A DNA stretch of 64,000 nucleotides from Marivirga salinae. Its GTDB lineage: Bacteria > Bacteroidota > Bacteroidia > Cytophagales > Cyclobacteriaceae. The notes under the pieces were generated by a model. That model did no database searches. It saw only the letters and a list, made by a program, of their open reading frames with translations, and had not been told where the DNA came from. Of the stretch, positions 37,612-45,864 are shown piece by piece. The translations under genes were made by a program, and so were the position numbers. Within the stretch, counting starts at the first letter, position 1. Every line of letters begins with the position of its first letter. Where the stretch lies: NCBI RefSeq assembly GCF_030503855.1, contig NZ_CP129971.1:1061501-1125500 (forward strand), written 5' to 3'.

Positions 37612-38838
37612 TTGAAAAACCTATCATTTTTCATAGCAAGAAGATATTTCCTATCTAAGAAGAAAAAGGGATTCATAAATGTACTGTCCATTATTGCAAT
37701 GGTGGGTGTTGCAATTGGAACGGCCGCTTTGGTTATTGTACTTTCCGTTTTCAATGGACTTGAAGACTTAATCCGTTCTTTATACAGTTCTTTTGATGCC
37801 GATATCAAAATAAGTTTGAAGGAAGGCAAGTTTTTTGAGTATGATGACGAGCTTAAGAATAAAATAGAACAAAGGGAGGGCTTAGCTACTATTGTGCAAG
37901 TAGTAGAGGATAATGTTTTGGTTCGCTACAATGATGGAGAATCAGTGGTGCGTATGAAAGGGGTCAGTCCTGATTTTGTCCAAGATAGCCAATTGAAAGA
38001 TCATATAACTGAAGGTCAATTAAAGTTGACTGAAAAAGAGCAGAACTTTGCAGTAGTTGGTCAAGGAATCCGATATGATTTGTCCATCAATTCACGCAAT
38101 GACTTTTTGGCTTTACAGTTTTATTACCCTAAAAATATTAGCCCAGGCAGGACGAATCCATCAAGCATGTATAACTCAAGCATTTTGATGCCAGCAGGTG
38201 TTTTTGCAATTGAAAAGCAATATGATGAGAAGTATATTTTTGTGCCGTTGCGCTTTGCTCGGCAATTGATAGGAAGGAAAAATGAATGTACATCAATAGA
38301 GATTAATTTGGATGAAGGGGTTTCTGTTGGTAAAATACAGCAATCTCTCCAACAGGATTTAGGTGATAAATTTGAGGTTTTAAATTCCGATGAACAACAC
38401 GCCTCTTTATTGAAGGCCATTAAGATTGAAAAGTTATTCATTTATCTAACCTTCAGTTTTATTTTGACAGTTGCTTCTTTTAATATCTTTTTTGCACTTA
38501 CTATGTTGGCACTAGATAAAAAAAGAGACATTAGCATTTTATATGCTATGGGAACACCTATCAAAACCATTCGCAATATTTTCTTAAAAGAAGGTGCCAT
38601 TATTTCCCTTTCTGGGGCATTAACAGGAGGACTTTTCGGCTTTATTATTTGCTTACTCCAACAGGAATATGGGTTGATTTCAATGAATATGGCATCAGCA
38701 GTTCAAGAAGCATATCCCGTGAAGATGATTGCTTCAGATTTCATTTTCACCATGCTAACCATATTTGTGATTACCATTTTGGCATCCTTCAAACCTGCTC
38801 AAGTAGCAGCGAAATCAGTTGAAATCCAGAGATTATAG
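37612..38838 (+). CDS. FtsX-like ABC permease, LolC/LolE type
   Basis: A 408-residue inner-membrane protein with the lipoprotein-release permease topology. The N-terminal ARRYFLSKKKKGFINVLS precedes helix 1 (about 22-46), a periplasmic domain runs to about 270, and three C-terminal helices carry an ERK-like KKRDISILYAMGTP (about 303-316) and SFKPAQVAAKSVEIQRL. It is expected to release lipoproteins from the inner membrane with LolD, which is not adjacent. The start is TTG at 37612; the usual family N-terminus begins exactly there. It follows rbfA by 18 nt. Confidence 0.88.
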   Translation: MKNLSFFIARRYFLSKKKKGFINVLSIIAMVGVAIGTAALVIVLSVFNGLEDLIRSLYSSFDADIKISLKEGKFFEYDDELKNKIEQREGLATIVQVVEDNVLVRYNDGESVVRMKGVSPDFVQDSQLKDHITEGQLKLTEKEQNFAVVGQGIRYDLSINSRNDFLALQFYYPKNISPGRTNPSSMYNSSILMPAGVFAIEKQYDEKYIFVPLRFARQLIGRKNECTSIEINLDEGVSVGKIQQSLQQDLGDKFEVLNSDEQHASLLKAIKIEKLFIYLTFSFILTVASFNIFFALTMLALDKKRDISILYAMGTPIKTIRNIFLKEGAIISLSGALTGGLFGFIICLLQQEYGLISMNMASAVQEAYPVKMIASDFIFTMLTIFVITILASFKPAQVAAKSVEIQRL

Positions 38839-38943
38839 GAAATTATTTAAAAAAACAGTACCAGTTCCAACCTTATTTATTAAATTTCAATTCTGATTTT
38901 TTTAAAAAATTGACAAAAATTGTTTGATTGATAAGTTTTATCC

Positions 38944-41874
38944 ATGAAGGTATACACCACTCAACCATTTCAACTGATATATTCATTATTCCAACATGAA
39001 TATTTGGGCTACACTTTCGAATCTTTTGTAGTGCAAATAAACAGCAGGGGAGAATTAACCTTTTCCCATCAAAATATTTCTGCTAAGAATGCAAAGGAAT
39101 TTGAAAAGGGGCTAGATGATGTGGACTATGAGCTAATTGAGCTAATGGATGAAATGCAGCAGGATGTGGTGGTGAGGAAGTTTGCCAAAAAGAAAATGAA
39201 GCCTGCCGAATTCTTTGATAAATTTTATAATATAGACGGTGGGAATGACTTAGTGAAGAGTGAAATAGAGCGCTACATGGAAAAAAGGCGTTCTGAAATT
39301 TTGAGCAGAATAAAAGGCAAAATGCTCTTTGAGATGGGTAATGATGGCGAGCCCGCTTGGCGTCAAATTGAGATAATGGAAGAAAAAGCCACTATCCTTT
39401 TCCATTTCGTAAAGAATGAAGAAAACACACACTATTTCCCTACTATTAAACATAATGGAGAGAAATTAGAATTCCAATATAAAGGAGCATATCTAATTTG
39501 TAATGAACCTGCCTGGCTAGTTGTTGATCAAAAGTTATATTCATTCGAAAAAGACCCAGAAGGAAAAAAAATAAAACCCTTCCTAAACAAAAAGTTCATT
39601 GCCATTCCTGAAAAAGTAGAAGAGACCTATTTTAAAAAATTTGTTGCTCCATTAGTTGCCTCTTTTGATGTTTTTGCAAGAGGATTTAAAATTGAGACCT
39701 ATCGAGAAGAACCTTTTCCAAAATTGAAAATTTCTGAATTGGTATCTACATCTGGAAAAAATCTGGATTTATTTAGCAATGGAGATAAAGAGATAGAGGA
39801 TGAAGGTAAATTATTGCTTGAATTAAAATTCCAATATGGCCAGCATACTTTTCCACTCGGGAAAGGTGAAGGGGTTTCAGTAAAAGTTGAAAAGGAAGAT
39901 GGGCAGTTTGTTTTTAAGCGGTTGGTAAGGAATATTTTAAAAGAAAAAAGCCTTCGCGATGCCATGGTGGATAGAGGGCTGAATATTTTGAAAGGAAAAC
40001 TGACTGCTCCCAAAACGCAAGCTTTCAGTTGGATTTCCAAAAATGTGGATTGGCTAGAAGAAAATCAGGTTGAGATACAACAAGAAAAACAAATAAGTGA
40101 TAAGAACTATTTTGTAGGCAAATCTTCTATTGAAATTGATATTTCAGAAGGCATCGATTGGTTTGATATCAATGCGGTGGTCATGTTTGGTGATTATGAA
40201 ATCCCTTTTAAGGAACTCAGAAAACATATTTTAAATAATCAAACTGAGTTTCAATTACCCAATAACCAGACTGCAGTAATTCCTTCACACTGGTTTGAAG
40301 ATTATTCCGAGTTGTTTAGCTTCATGGAAAATGGTGATGAAGACGCTATGAAAATGCGTAAGCATCATTTATCACTGGTCAGTGATATGGAGAAAAGTAA
40401 TTTGGCCAAGGTTCAAATGGACAGGAAATTGGCAAAATTAAAAGACTTTACTCAAATAGATGATCATCCTATGCCTGAAGACTTCTCAGGTGAGTTGCGA
40501 CCATACCAAAAAGAAGGATTTAATTGGCTACAGTTTTTAAATCAATATAATTTTGGTGGATGTTTGGCAGATGACATGGGTTTGGGGAAAACCGTACAGA
40601 CTTTGGCAATGCTACAATCTGAAAAGGAAAATGGTAGAACTGCTGCAAGTCTTTTAGTGATGCCTACTTCTTTGGTTTATAACTGGCAATCGGAAGCAGA
40701 AAAATTCACTCCTGAACTAAAAATATTTGTCTATACAGGAACTAATAGAATAAAAGACAGCAAGCAATTTGAAGATTATGATTTGGTTCTGACTTCATAT
40801 GGCATCACGAGATTGGATGTAGATATTTTATCAGAATTTCTTTTTAATTATATCATTTTGGATGAATCTCAGGCAATCAAAAATCCTGACTCTCATATTG
40901 CTAAAGCCGTTAAGAAATTAAAATCCCGCAGGAAATTAGTGCTGACGGGTACTCCGGTTGAAAATAGCACTATGGATTTATGGTCTCAAATGTCATTTGT
41001 AAACCCAGGTCTTTTGGGAAATAAAAAATTCTTTAAAGATGAGTTTGTTACGCCTATTGAAAAAAAGCGAGATGAACAAAAATCTCAAAAATTAGCTACA
41101 CTGATTAAACCGTTCATATTAAGGAGACATAAATCACAGGTGGCAACTGAGCTTCCCGACAAAATTGAAACTGTGCATTATTCTGGCATGACTACCATGC
41201 AAGAGGAAAAATACGAGGAAGTTAAAAACTACTTTCGGGACATGATTCTCGATGAAATTGAGAAAAAAGGGATTCGTAGTTCTCAAATGATTTTATTGCA
41301 AGGGTTAACGCAATTACGGCAGATCGCAAATCATCCTAAAATGGTAGATCCCGAATATCAAGGTGATTCTGGAAAGATGGAAGATGTTACCCATATGCTA
41401 AGTTCTATTATTTCAGAAGGGCATAAGGTTTTAATATTCAGTCAATTTGTTAAACATTTAAGTTTGTTTAAAGATTTTATGGAGCGCAGTCATATCAAAT
41501 ATGCTTATTTAGACGGCACTACCAAAGACAGGCAAAAGCAGGTAAAATCATTCCAAGAAAATGAAGATATATCTGTATTTTTAATCTCCTTAAAGGCGGG
41601 CGGTTTGGGCTTGAACCTTACTGCAGCGGATTATGTGTTTTTATTAGATCCTTGGTGGAATCCTGCTATTGAACAGCAAGCAGTGGATAGAGCGCACAGA
41701 ATTGGACAAAAACAACAAGTTTTTACCTATAAATTCATCACCAAAAATACGGTGGAAGAAAAGATATTAGCACTTCAGGAGAAAAAATTGACGCTGGCAA
41801 GGGATTTAATTAGCACCGAAGAAAGCTTTATGAAAAGCTTAAGCAAGGAAGATATTCAAGGGATTTTGTCTTAA
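38944..41874 (+). CDS. SNF2/SWI2-family DEAD/DEAH helicase
   Basis: A 976-residue ATPase. The N-terminal half (about 1-500) is a large, uncharacterised domain. The helicase core follows: Walker A DDMGLGKTVQT (about 542-552), DESQ box (about 640), LTGTPVENS, motif V SLKAGGLGLNLTAAD and motif VI QQAVDRAHRIGQ (about 913-924). These are hallmarks of Snf2 proteins that remodel DNA-protein contacts rather than unwind. It is a single gene. Its stop overlaps the convergent glycerate kinase stop by 4 bp. No partner typical of defence systems is near, so a transcription or repair role is more likely. Confidence 0.92.
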   Translation: MKVYTTQPFQLIYSLFQHEYLGYTFESFVVQINSRGELTFSHQNISAKNAKEFEKGLDDVDYELIELMDEMQQDVVVRKFAKKKMKPAEFFDKFYNIDGGNDLVKSEIERYMEKRRSEILSRIKGKMLFEMGNDGEPAWRQIEIMEEKATILFHFVKNEENTHYFPTIKHNGEKLEFQYKGAYLICNEPAWLVVDQKLYSFEKDPEGKKIKPFLNKKFIAIPEKVEETYFKKFVAPLVASFDVFARGFKIETYREEPFPKLKISELVSTSGKNLDLFSNGDKEIEDEGKLLLELKFQYGQHTFPLGKGEGVSVKVEKEDGQFVFKRLVRNILKEKSLRDAMVDRGLNILKGKLTAPKTQAFSWISKNVDWLEENQVEIQQEKQISDKNYFVGKSSIEIDISEGIDWFDINAVVMFGDYEIPFKELRKHILNNQTEFQLPNNQTAVIPSHWFEDYSELFSFMENGDEDAMKMRKHHLSLVSDMEKSNLAKVQMDRKLAKLKDFTQIDDHPMPEDFSGELRPYQKEGFNWLQFLNQYNFGGCLADDMGLGKTVQTLAMLQSEKENGRTAASLLVMPTSLVYNWQSEAEKFTPELKIFVYTGTNRIKDSKQFEDYDLVLTSYGITRLDVDILSEFLFNYIILDESQAIKNPDSHIAKAVKKLKSRRKLVLTGTPVENSTMDLWSQMSFVNPGLLGNKKFFKDEFVTPIEKKRDEQKSQKLATLIKPFILRRHKSQVATELPDKIETVHYSGMTTMQEEKYEEVKNYFRDMILDEIEKKGIRSSQMILLQGLTQLRQIANHPKMVDPEYQGDSGKMEDVTHMLSSIISEGHKVLIFSQFVKHLSLFKDFMERSHIKYAYLDGTTKDRQKQVKSFQENEDISVFLISLKAGGLGLNLTAADYVFLLDPWWNPAIEQQAVDRAHRIGQKQQVFTYKFITKNTVEEKILALQEKKLTLARDLISTEESFMKSLSKEDIQGILS

Positions 41875-42986
41875 AGGGTTTTTGTATTCTCAAAAAGTTG
41901 AAAGGCTGCTTTCTGCAACCAGAAGGAGGCTTTTTTAATGGCCTCTTCTTGACTTTTAGCTAAATCTGTTAAACTAATAACCGCTTTAATTTCTTTTGGT
42001 AATTCAGATTTGTACCCATTATATCCGACCACTAAAAATAAGGACTTATCAAGTTTCTGACATGAATTTAAAACTCCAGAAACTACTTTTCCTTGAAAGG
42101 ATTGTGTATCCAGTTTTCCCTCACCAGATATCACAAGGTCTGCATTCTTCACTTTATCTTCTAAATTGAGTGCATCTGCAATAAATTCAATACCTGAATG
42201 CAAATCTGCATTAAGAAAAAAAGTGGAACCGCCACCCATTCCTCCAGAAGCTCCTGCACCAGAGTGTTGATCAATGTTGAAGTTAAATTGCTGGAAGATT
42301 ATATCCTTCAGATGCTGCATTCCTTTATCCAAAAATTCTAAATCTTTTTCTAAAGCCCCCTTTTGAATGGCATATTGATAACTAGCTCCATTTTTTCCTG
42401 TGAGAGGATTATTTACATCTGTTAAAACGGAGACTTTGATATCCTTAAAAAAATGATCTTCTGGCATTTTAATTAATTTGATCAGATGTAGATTTTCTGC
42501 AGTTGGAATGAATTGTTCTCCTTCATCATTTAAAAATTGAAAACCTAAAGCGGATGCCATTCCTGCTCCCCCATCGCTTGTAGCACTACCGCCTATACAT
42601 AATATAATCTCATTACAGCCTTTAATTATGCCATCTTTTATTAATTCCCCTGTTCCAAAAGAAGTGGTTTTTAATACATTTTGCTCATCAGACTTTAATA
42701 ATTGCAAACCAGAGGCAGAAGCCATTTCAATAAATGCGGTTTTATCTTTAATGAAATATTGAGCTTCTATATTTCGCATTAGTGGGTCATGCACTTTAGC
42801 CGAAACTGGTTTTGCATTAGCTTGTAATGCTAAAATTTCAGATGTTCCTTCTCCTCCATCTGCCATTGGAAAAGATTCTATTTCCAAACTACCCGATTTT
42901 TCTTTTAGGCCATTCTCAATTATTTTACAAACTTCTTGAGCGGTTAAACTATGCTTAAACTTATCAGGAGCAATTAATATTTTCAT
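41871..42986 (-). CDS. glxK: Glycerate kinase (GlxK/PF02595 family)
   Basis: Phosphorylates D-glycerate. Characteristic motifs are MKILIAPDKFKHSLTAQEV at the N-terminus, PMADGGEGTSEIL (about 46-58), the SATSDGGAGMASALG block (about 135) and SGAGASGGMGGG (about 245-256). The length is 371 residues. I chose the ATG at 42986, which matches the family N-terminus; an ATG 27 bp upstream adds nine unlikely residues. It is divergently arranged with a GntP permease (103 bp apart), which would supply the substrate. Confidence 0.93.
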   Translation of the reverse strand: MKILIAPDKFKHSLTAQEVCKIIENGLKEKSGSLEIESFPMADGGEGTSEILALQANAKPVSAKVHDPLMRNIEAQYFIKDKTAFIEMASASGLQLLKSDEQNVLKTTSFGTGELIKDGIIKGCNEIILCIGGSATSDGGAGMASALGFQFLNDEGEQFIPTAENLHLIKLIKMPEDHFFKDIKVSVLTDVNNPLTGKNGASYQYAIQKGALEKDLEFLDKGMQHLKDIIFQQFNFNIDQHSGAGASGGMGGGSTFFLNADLHSGIEFIADALNLEDKVKNADLVISGEGKLDTQSFQGKVVSGVLNSCQKLDKSLFLVVGYNGYKSELPKEIKAVISLTDLAKSQEEAIKKASFWLQKAAFQLFENTKTL

Positions 42987-43089
42987 AGGGTGTAAATTAT
43001 TCTTTATATTCATTAAAATGAAATCTAAAATTAATTTATACTAGGTGTTATTATTTGATTCTTAATAGGCACCTTTCAATTTAAGAAAC

Positions 43090-44433
43090 ATGGGAGACTT
43101 TTATACCATTATTTTCTGGATTGTACTGTCCATCATCTTGATTATCCTTGGAACAGCACGTTTTAAACTACACCCTGCCATTGTGCTTTTTTCTGTAGCG
43201 CTTTTAACAGCAATTGGCTTAGGATTTCCCGTAATTCAATCAGTGGAAGTAATCAGCTTCGGCTTTGGAAATATGCTTGCCAATATCGGGATACTGATTT
43301 TATTGGGTTGTGTATTAGCAGTAATTTTAGAAGAACTACAATCCATAAAATATTTATCCAATTTATTTATTCGTGTTTTTGGATTAAAAAAGCCCTTTTT
43401 GCTTTTAAGCTCCTTAGGAGGTTTAATAGGTATTCCTGTTTTTTGTGATGTTGCTTATATAATTCTGTCTGATTTCAGTAAAACTCTGGCAGGACAAGCT
43501 AAAGTAAGCCGAATTTCCACATCAGTTACCATTGCTTCCTCATTATATATAGCCCATAATTTAATCCCACCCACACCTGGCCCTTTAGCTGTAATCGGCA
43601 ACTTTGGGGTAGCAGATCAACTTGGATTAGTATTTTTATTGGGAATTATAATCAGCTTGTTTTTAGTATTGATATTGAGTCTCTATGCTCAATTTATATC
43701 TAGAAACACGCTAAATGAAGATACCGAAATAGAAAAGGAGAAAGATGAAAGCAATACTTCTAAGCTGCCATCCAAAATAATTATACCCTTAATTTTACCC
43801 ATTATACTCATTGCTAATGGTAGTGTTTTGGGAATAATCAATTCAGATAATGTAGTTTTGAATGCATTAGAAACGATAGGGAACCCTATTATTGCTTTAG
43901 CCATAGGTGTTCTAATAGGTTTGTTTTTATTGAAAAGGAAATCCAGTGAATTGAAAATGGATTTAATCAAAAAAGCAATTTTGCAAGCAGGTCCTATTTT
44001 GGTTATTACGGGCCTAGGAGGTTCTTATGGGCAAGTCATTAAGGAAAGTGCTTTTTCAGACTTACTTATTGACAGCATTAATATCCAAACTCAAGAACCC
44101 TTTATGATATTAATCATAGCCTATTTGATGGCATTTTTCATTAAAACAGCACAAGGATCAAGTACTTCTGCTATGATTATAGTCAGTGCTATTATTGCAC
44201 CACTAATTATTGGTTCCACATTAGATACCGTAATGGGAACCTCTTTATTGGTTTTAGCTATAGGATCAGGAGCTATGATGGTAAGCCACAGTAATGATTC
44301 TTACTTTTGGGTAGTAAAAGAATTTAGTGGAATGAGTGTGAAACAAGCACTTAAAAGTTATAGCATTGGTACAATTTTACTGTCTGTAAGTTCAATGGTA
44401 TTGGTTATGCTACTCTTTTGGATTTTAGGTTGA
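43090..44433 (+). CDS. GntP-family permease (gluconate/glycerate-type)
   Basis: A 447-residue inner-membrane symporter with about 11-12 helices. Motifs of the gluconate permease family include FGNMLANIGILILLG, the GIPVFCDVAYIIL loop (about 116-128), HNLIPPTPGPLAVIG (about 156-170) and the C-terminal IKTAQGSSTSAMI and GSGAMMVSHSNDSYFW. Because it is divergent from glycerate kinase, D-glycerate or a related sugar acid is the likely substrate; this is inference from context. Confidence 0.9.
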   Translation: MGDFYTIIFWIVLSIILIILGTARFKLHPAIVLFSVALLTAIGLGFPVIQSVEVISFGFGNMLANIGILILLGCVLAVILEELQSIKYLSNLFIRVFGLKKPFLLLSSLGGLIGIPVFCDVAYIILSDFSKTLAGQAKVSRISTSVTIASSLYIAHNLIPPTPGPLAVIGNFGVADQLGLVFLLGIIISLFLVLILSLYAQFISRNTLNEDTEIEKEKDESNTSKLPSKIIIPLILPIILIANGSVLGIINSDNVVLNALETIGNPIIALAIGVLIGLFLLKRKSSELKMDLIKKAILQAGPILVITGLGGSYGQVIKESAFSDLLIDSINIQTQEPFMILIIAYLMAFFIKTAQGSSTSAMIIVSAIIAPLIIGSTLDTVMGTSLLVLAIGSGAMMVSHSNDSYFWVVKEFSGMSVKQALKSYSIGTILLSVSSMVLVMLLFWILG

Positions 44434-44472
44434 ACCAATTAATTTTTGACAAATCAATTAAATTATAATAGA

Positions 44473-45090
44473 ATGACAGATTATATTTGGTACGCCAGCT
44501 ACGGTTCCAATATTTCCACTGAAAGATTTATGTGTTATATCCAAGGTGGGAAACCTGAAGGAGCTACTCGGACTTATCAAGGATGTGTAGATCAAAGCCC
44601 ACCGATTGAACAGAATCCCATCAAAATCCCGCATGAATTATACTTTGCTAAAAGCGCAGGAGTATGGAATGGAGGAGGCGTTTGTTTCATTAATCCCGAG
44701 AAAAATGAAAGAACTGAGACATTAGGCAACATGTATATGATCACTCGCCAACAGTTTATGCAAGTGGTTCAACAAGAAAATAACACCAAAGACCCTATTA
44801 AAATAGAATTTGAAAAAGCACAAAAGGAAAAATCCTTAATAGTAAGGGAAAATAGCTGGTATGGTAATTTACTATATTTAGGCGATCAGAATAATGCACC
44901 TATATTCACTTTTACAAATGAAAATTTTTTATCAACTGAAATCAACTCACCTAATCTGCATTATCTGAAAACAATTATAAAGGGTTTAATAGCATCACAT
45001 CAACTTAGCCAATCTGAATTAGAAGCTTATTTTCATTCCAAAAAGGGTGTAGACCAAACAATTATTGCTGAAGTAATCAATCAACTATAA
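44473..45090 (+). CDS. Gamma-glutamylcyclotransferase-fold protein
   Basis: A 205-residue cytosolic protein. The N-terminal YASYGSNISTERFMCYIQGG is the substrate-binding loop of the GGCT/AIG2 superfamily (Y-G-S-N). A later segment (LYFAKSAGVWNGGGVCFINP) gives a second conserved strand. The usual catalytic Glu cannot be placed with certainty, so the reaction is unknown. I chose ATG 44473; the frame opens upstream with TTG at 44446. It lies 39 bp after the GntP gene and may be cotranscribed. Confidence 0.65.
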   Translation: MTDYIWYASYGSNISTERFMCYIQGGKPEGATRTYQGCVDQSPPIEQNPIKIPHELYFAKSAGVWNGGGVCFINPEKNERTETLGNMYMITRQQFMQVVQQENNTKDPIKIEFEKAQKEKSLIVRENSWYGNLLYLGDQNNAPIFTFTNENFLSTEINSPNLHYLKTIIKGLIASHQLSQSELEAYFHSKKGVDQTIIAEVINQL

Positions 45091-45119
45091 AAGTTTCAGG
45101 ATAAAAAACCATTCTTAAA

Positions 45120-45152
45120 TTGTTACGTATTTAGAAATAAATACTATGTTTG
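45120..45152 (+). promoter_or_regulatory. Putative promoter of tetR with overlapping inverted repeats
   Basis: TTG at 45120-45122 and TATGTTTG at 45145-45152 fit the Bacteroidota -33/-7 pattern (22-nt spacer). Between them is a perfect 7-bp inverted repeat, GTATTTA-GAAA-TAAATAC (45127-45144). A wider pair, TGTTAC (45121-45126) and GTAACA (45152-45157), brackets the -7 box, and GTAACAT repeats at 45171-45177. The layout fits an operator for the TetR-family regulator encoded just downstream. Confidence 0.6.
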
Positions 45153-45186
45153 TAACATAATTATAAATTAGTAACATTTTAAGCGA

Positions 45187-45756
45187 ATGACTAAAAGTCA
45201 AAAAGCGATATTAGACAGTGCCAAAGCTTTATTTTGGAAATATGGTTTAAAGAAAGTAACCGTGGAAGAAATTTGCGAGCACGCAGGTGTGAGTAAAATG
45301 ACTTTCTACAGACGTTTCGTAAATAAGGAGCATGCTGCAGAGGAAATCTTGGAAGCCATCTTAGAAGATAACTTGAGACGGTATTCAGCTATCATGGATG
45401 AGAAAAAGCCATTTCCAGAAAAGATTAACGAGATATTAAACCTCAAGCATCAAGAAGCAAAAAAAATGAGTAAGGATTTCATTAATGAAATCCTAACAGA
45501 AGATGGCTCAGCTCTGAGTGAACTCATTCAAAGATATTCTTTGAAATCCTATAAAGTAATGATAGCTGATTTCGAGAAGGCGAAAAAAGAAGGTTGGGTG
45601 AGGGAAGATTTAAAGCCAGAATTTATCATTGATATGTTGGGGGTGATTAGATCTAAAATGCAGGATGAAAATTTCCTGAAAATGTTCAAGAGCATGGATG
45701 AAGCCATAATGGAATTGACAAATTTTTTCTTCTATGGAATTTTTGTCAAACGATGA
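45187..45756 (+). CDS. TetR/AcrR family transcriptional regulator
   Basis: A 189-residue repressor-like protein. The N-terminal HTH domain is complete: ILDSAKALFWKYGLKKVTVEEICEHAGVSKM (about 8-38, here shown in part) then TFYRRFVNKEHAAEEIL. The C-terminal helical domain (about 60-185) would bind an inducer and mediate dimerisation. It opens the operon outer-membrane barrel-ABC ATPase-two permeases-LolA-like protein and probably regulates it and itself through the inverted repeats in its promoter. Its stop is directly followed by a nested dyad (45757-45832). Confidence 0.92.
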   Translation: MTKSQKAILDSAKALFWKYGLKKVTVEEICEHAGVSKMTFYRRFVNKEHAAEEILEAILEDNLRRYSAIMDEKKPFPEKINEILNLKHQEAKKMSKDFINEILTEDGSALSELIQRYSLKSYKVMIADFEKAKKEGWVREDLKPEFIIDMLGVIRSKMQDENFLKMFKSMDEAIMELTNFFFYGIFVKR

Positions 45757-45832
45757 CACATGAAATGAGCATAAATTTTAGAATCCTCAAAATACCAACC
45801 GAGGATGAATAAAATTTATCGAATTCCATGTG
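45757..45832 (+). promoter_or_regulatory. Nested dyad between tetR and the outer-membrane barrel gene
   Basis: Three pairs share one centre near 45795: CACATG (45757-45762) with CATGTG (45827-45832), ATAAATTTTA (45771-45780) with TAAAATTTAT (45810-45819), and ATCCTC (45783-45788) with GAGGAT (45801-45806). No T run follows, so it is not a simple terminator. It may be an operator or an mRNA structure. Confidence 0.55.
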
Positions 45833-45864
45833 GCAACTTAAAAACAGTTACATACACATGAAAC
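45794..45864 (+). repeat. Copy 1 of a shared leader element
   Basis: ACCAACC (45794-45800), 22 nt, ATTCCATGTG (45823-45832), 21 nt, then ACACATGAAAC, where ATG is the barrel gene start at 45858. The same block order with equal first spacing occurs before the permease gene at 47797. Confidence 0.6.

Noticed and set aside
38944..41874. SNF2-type helicase as part of a phage defence system such as DISARM
   Set aside because: No methyltransferase, phospholipase D-like or other defence gene lies near it. The neighbours are a LolC/E-type permease and a glycerate kinase. A solitary SNF2 gene is common in bacteria.
43040..43075. AGGTG...CACCT pair between glycerate kinase and GntP genes as an operator
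   Set aside because: Five-base arms over 20 nt apart are weak evidence and no regulator gene is adjacent.
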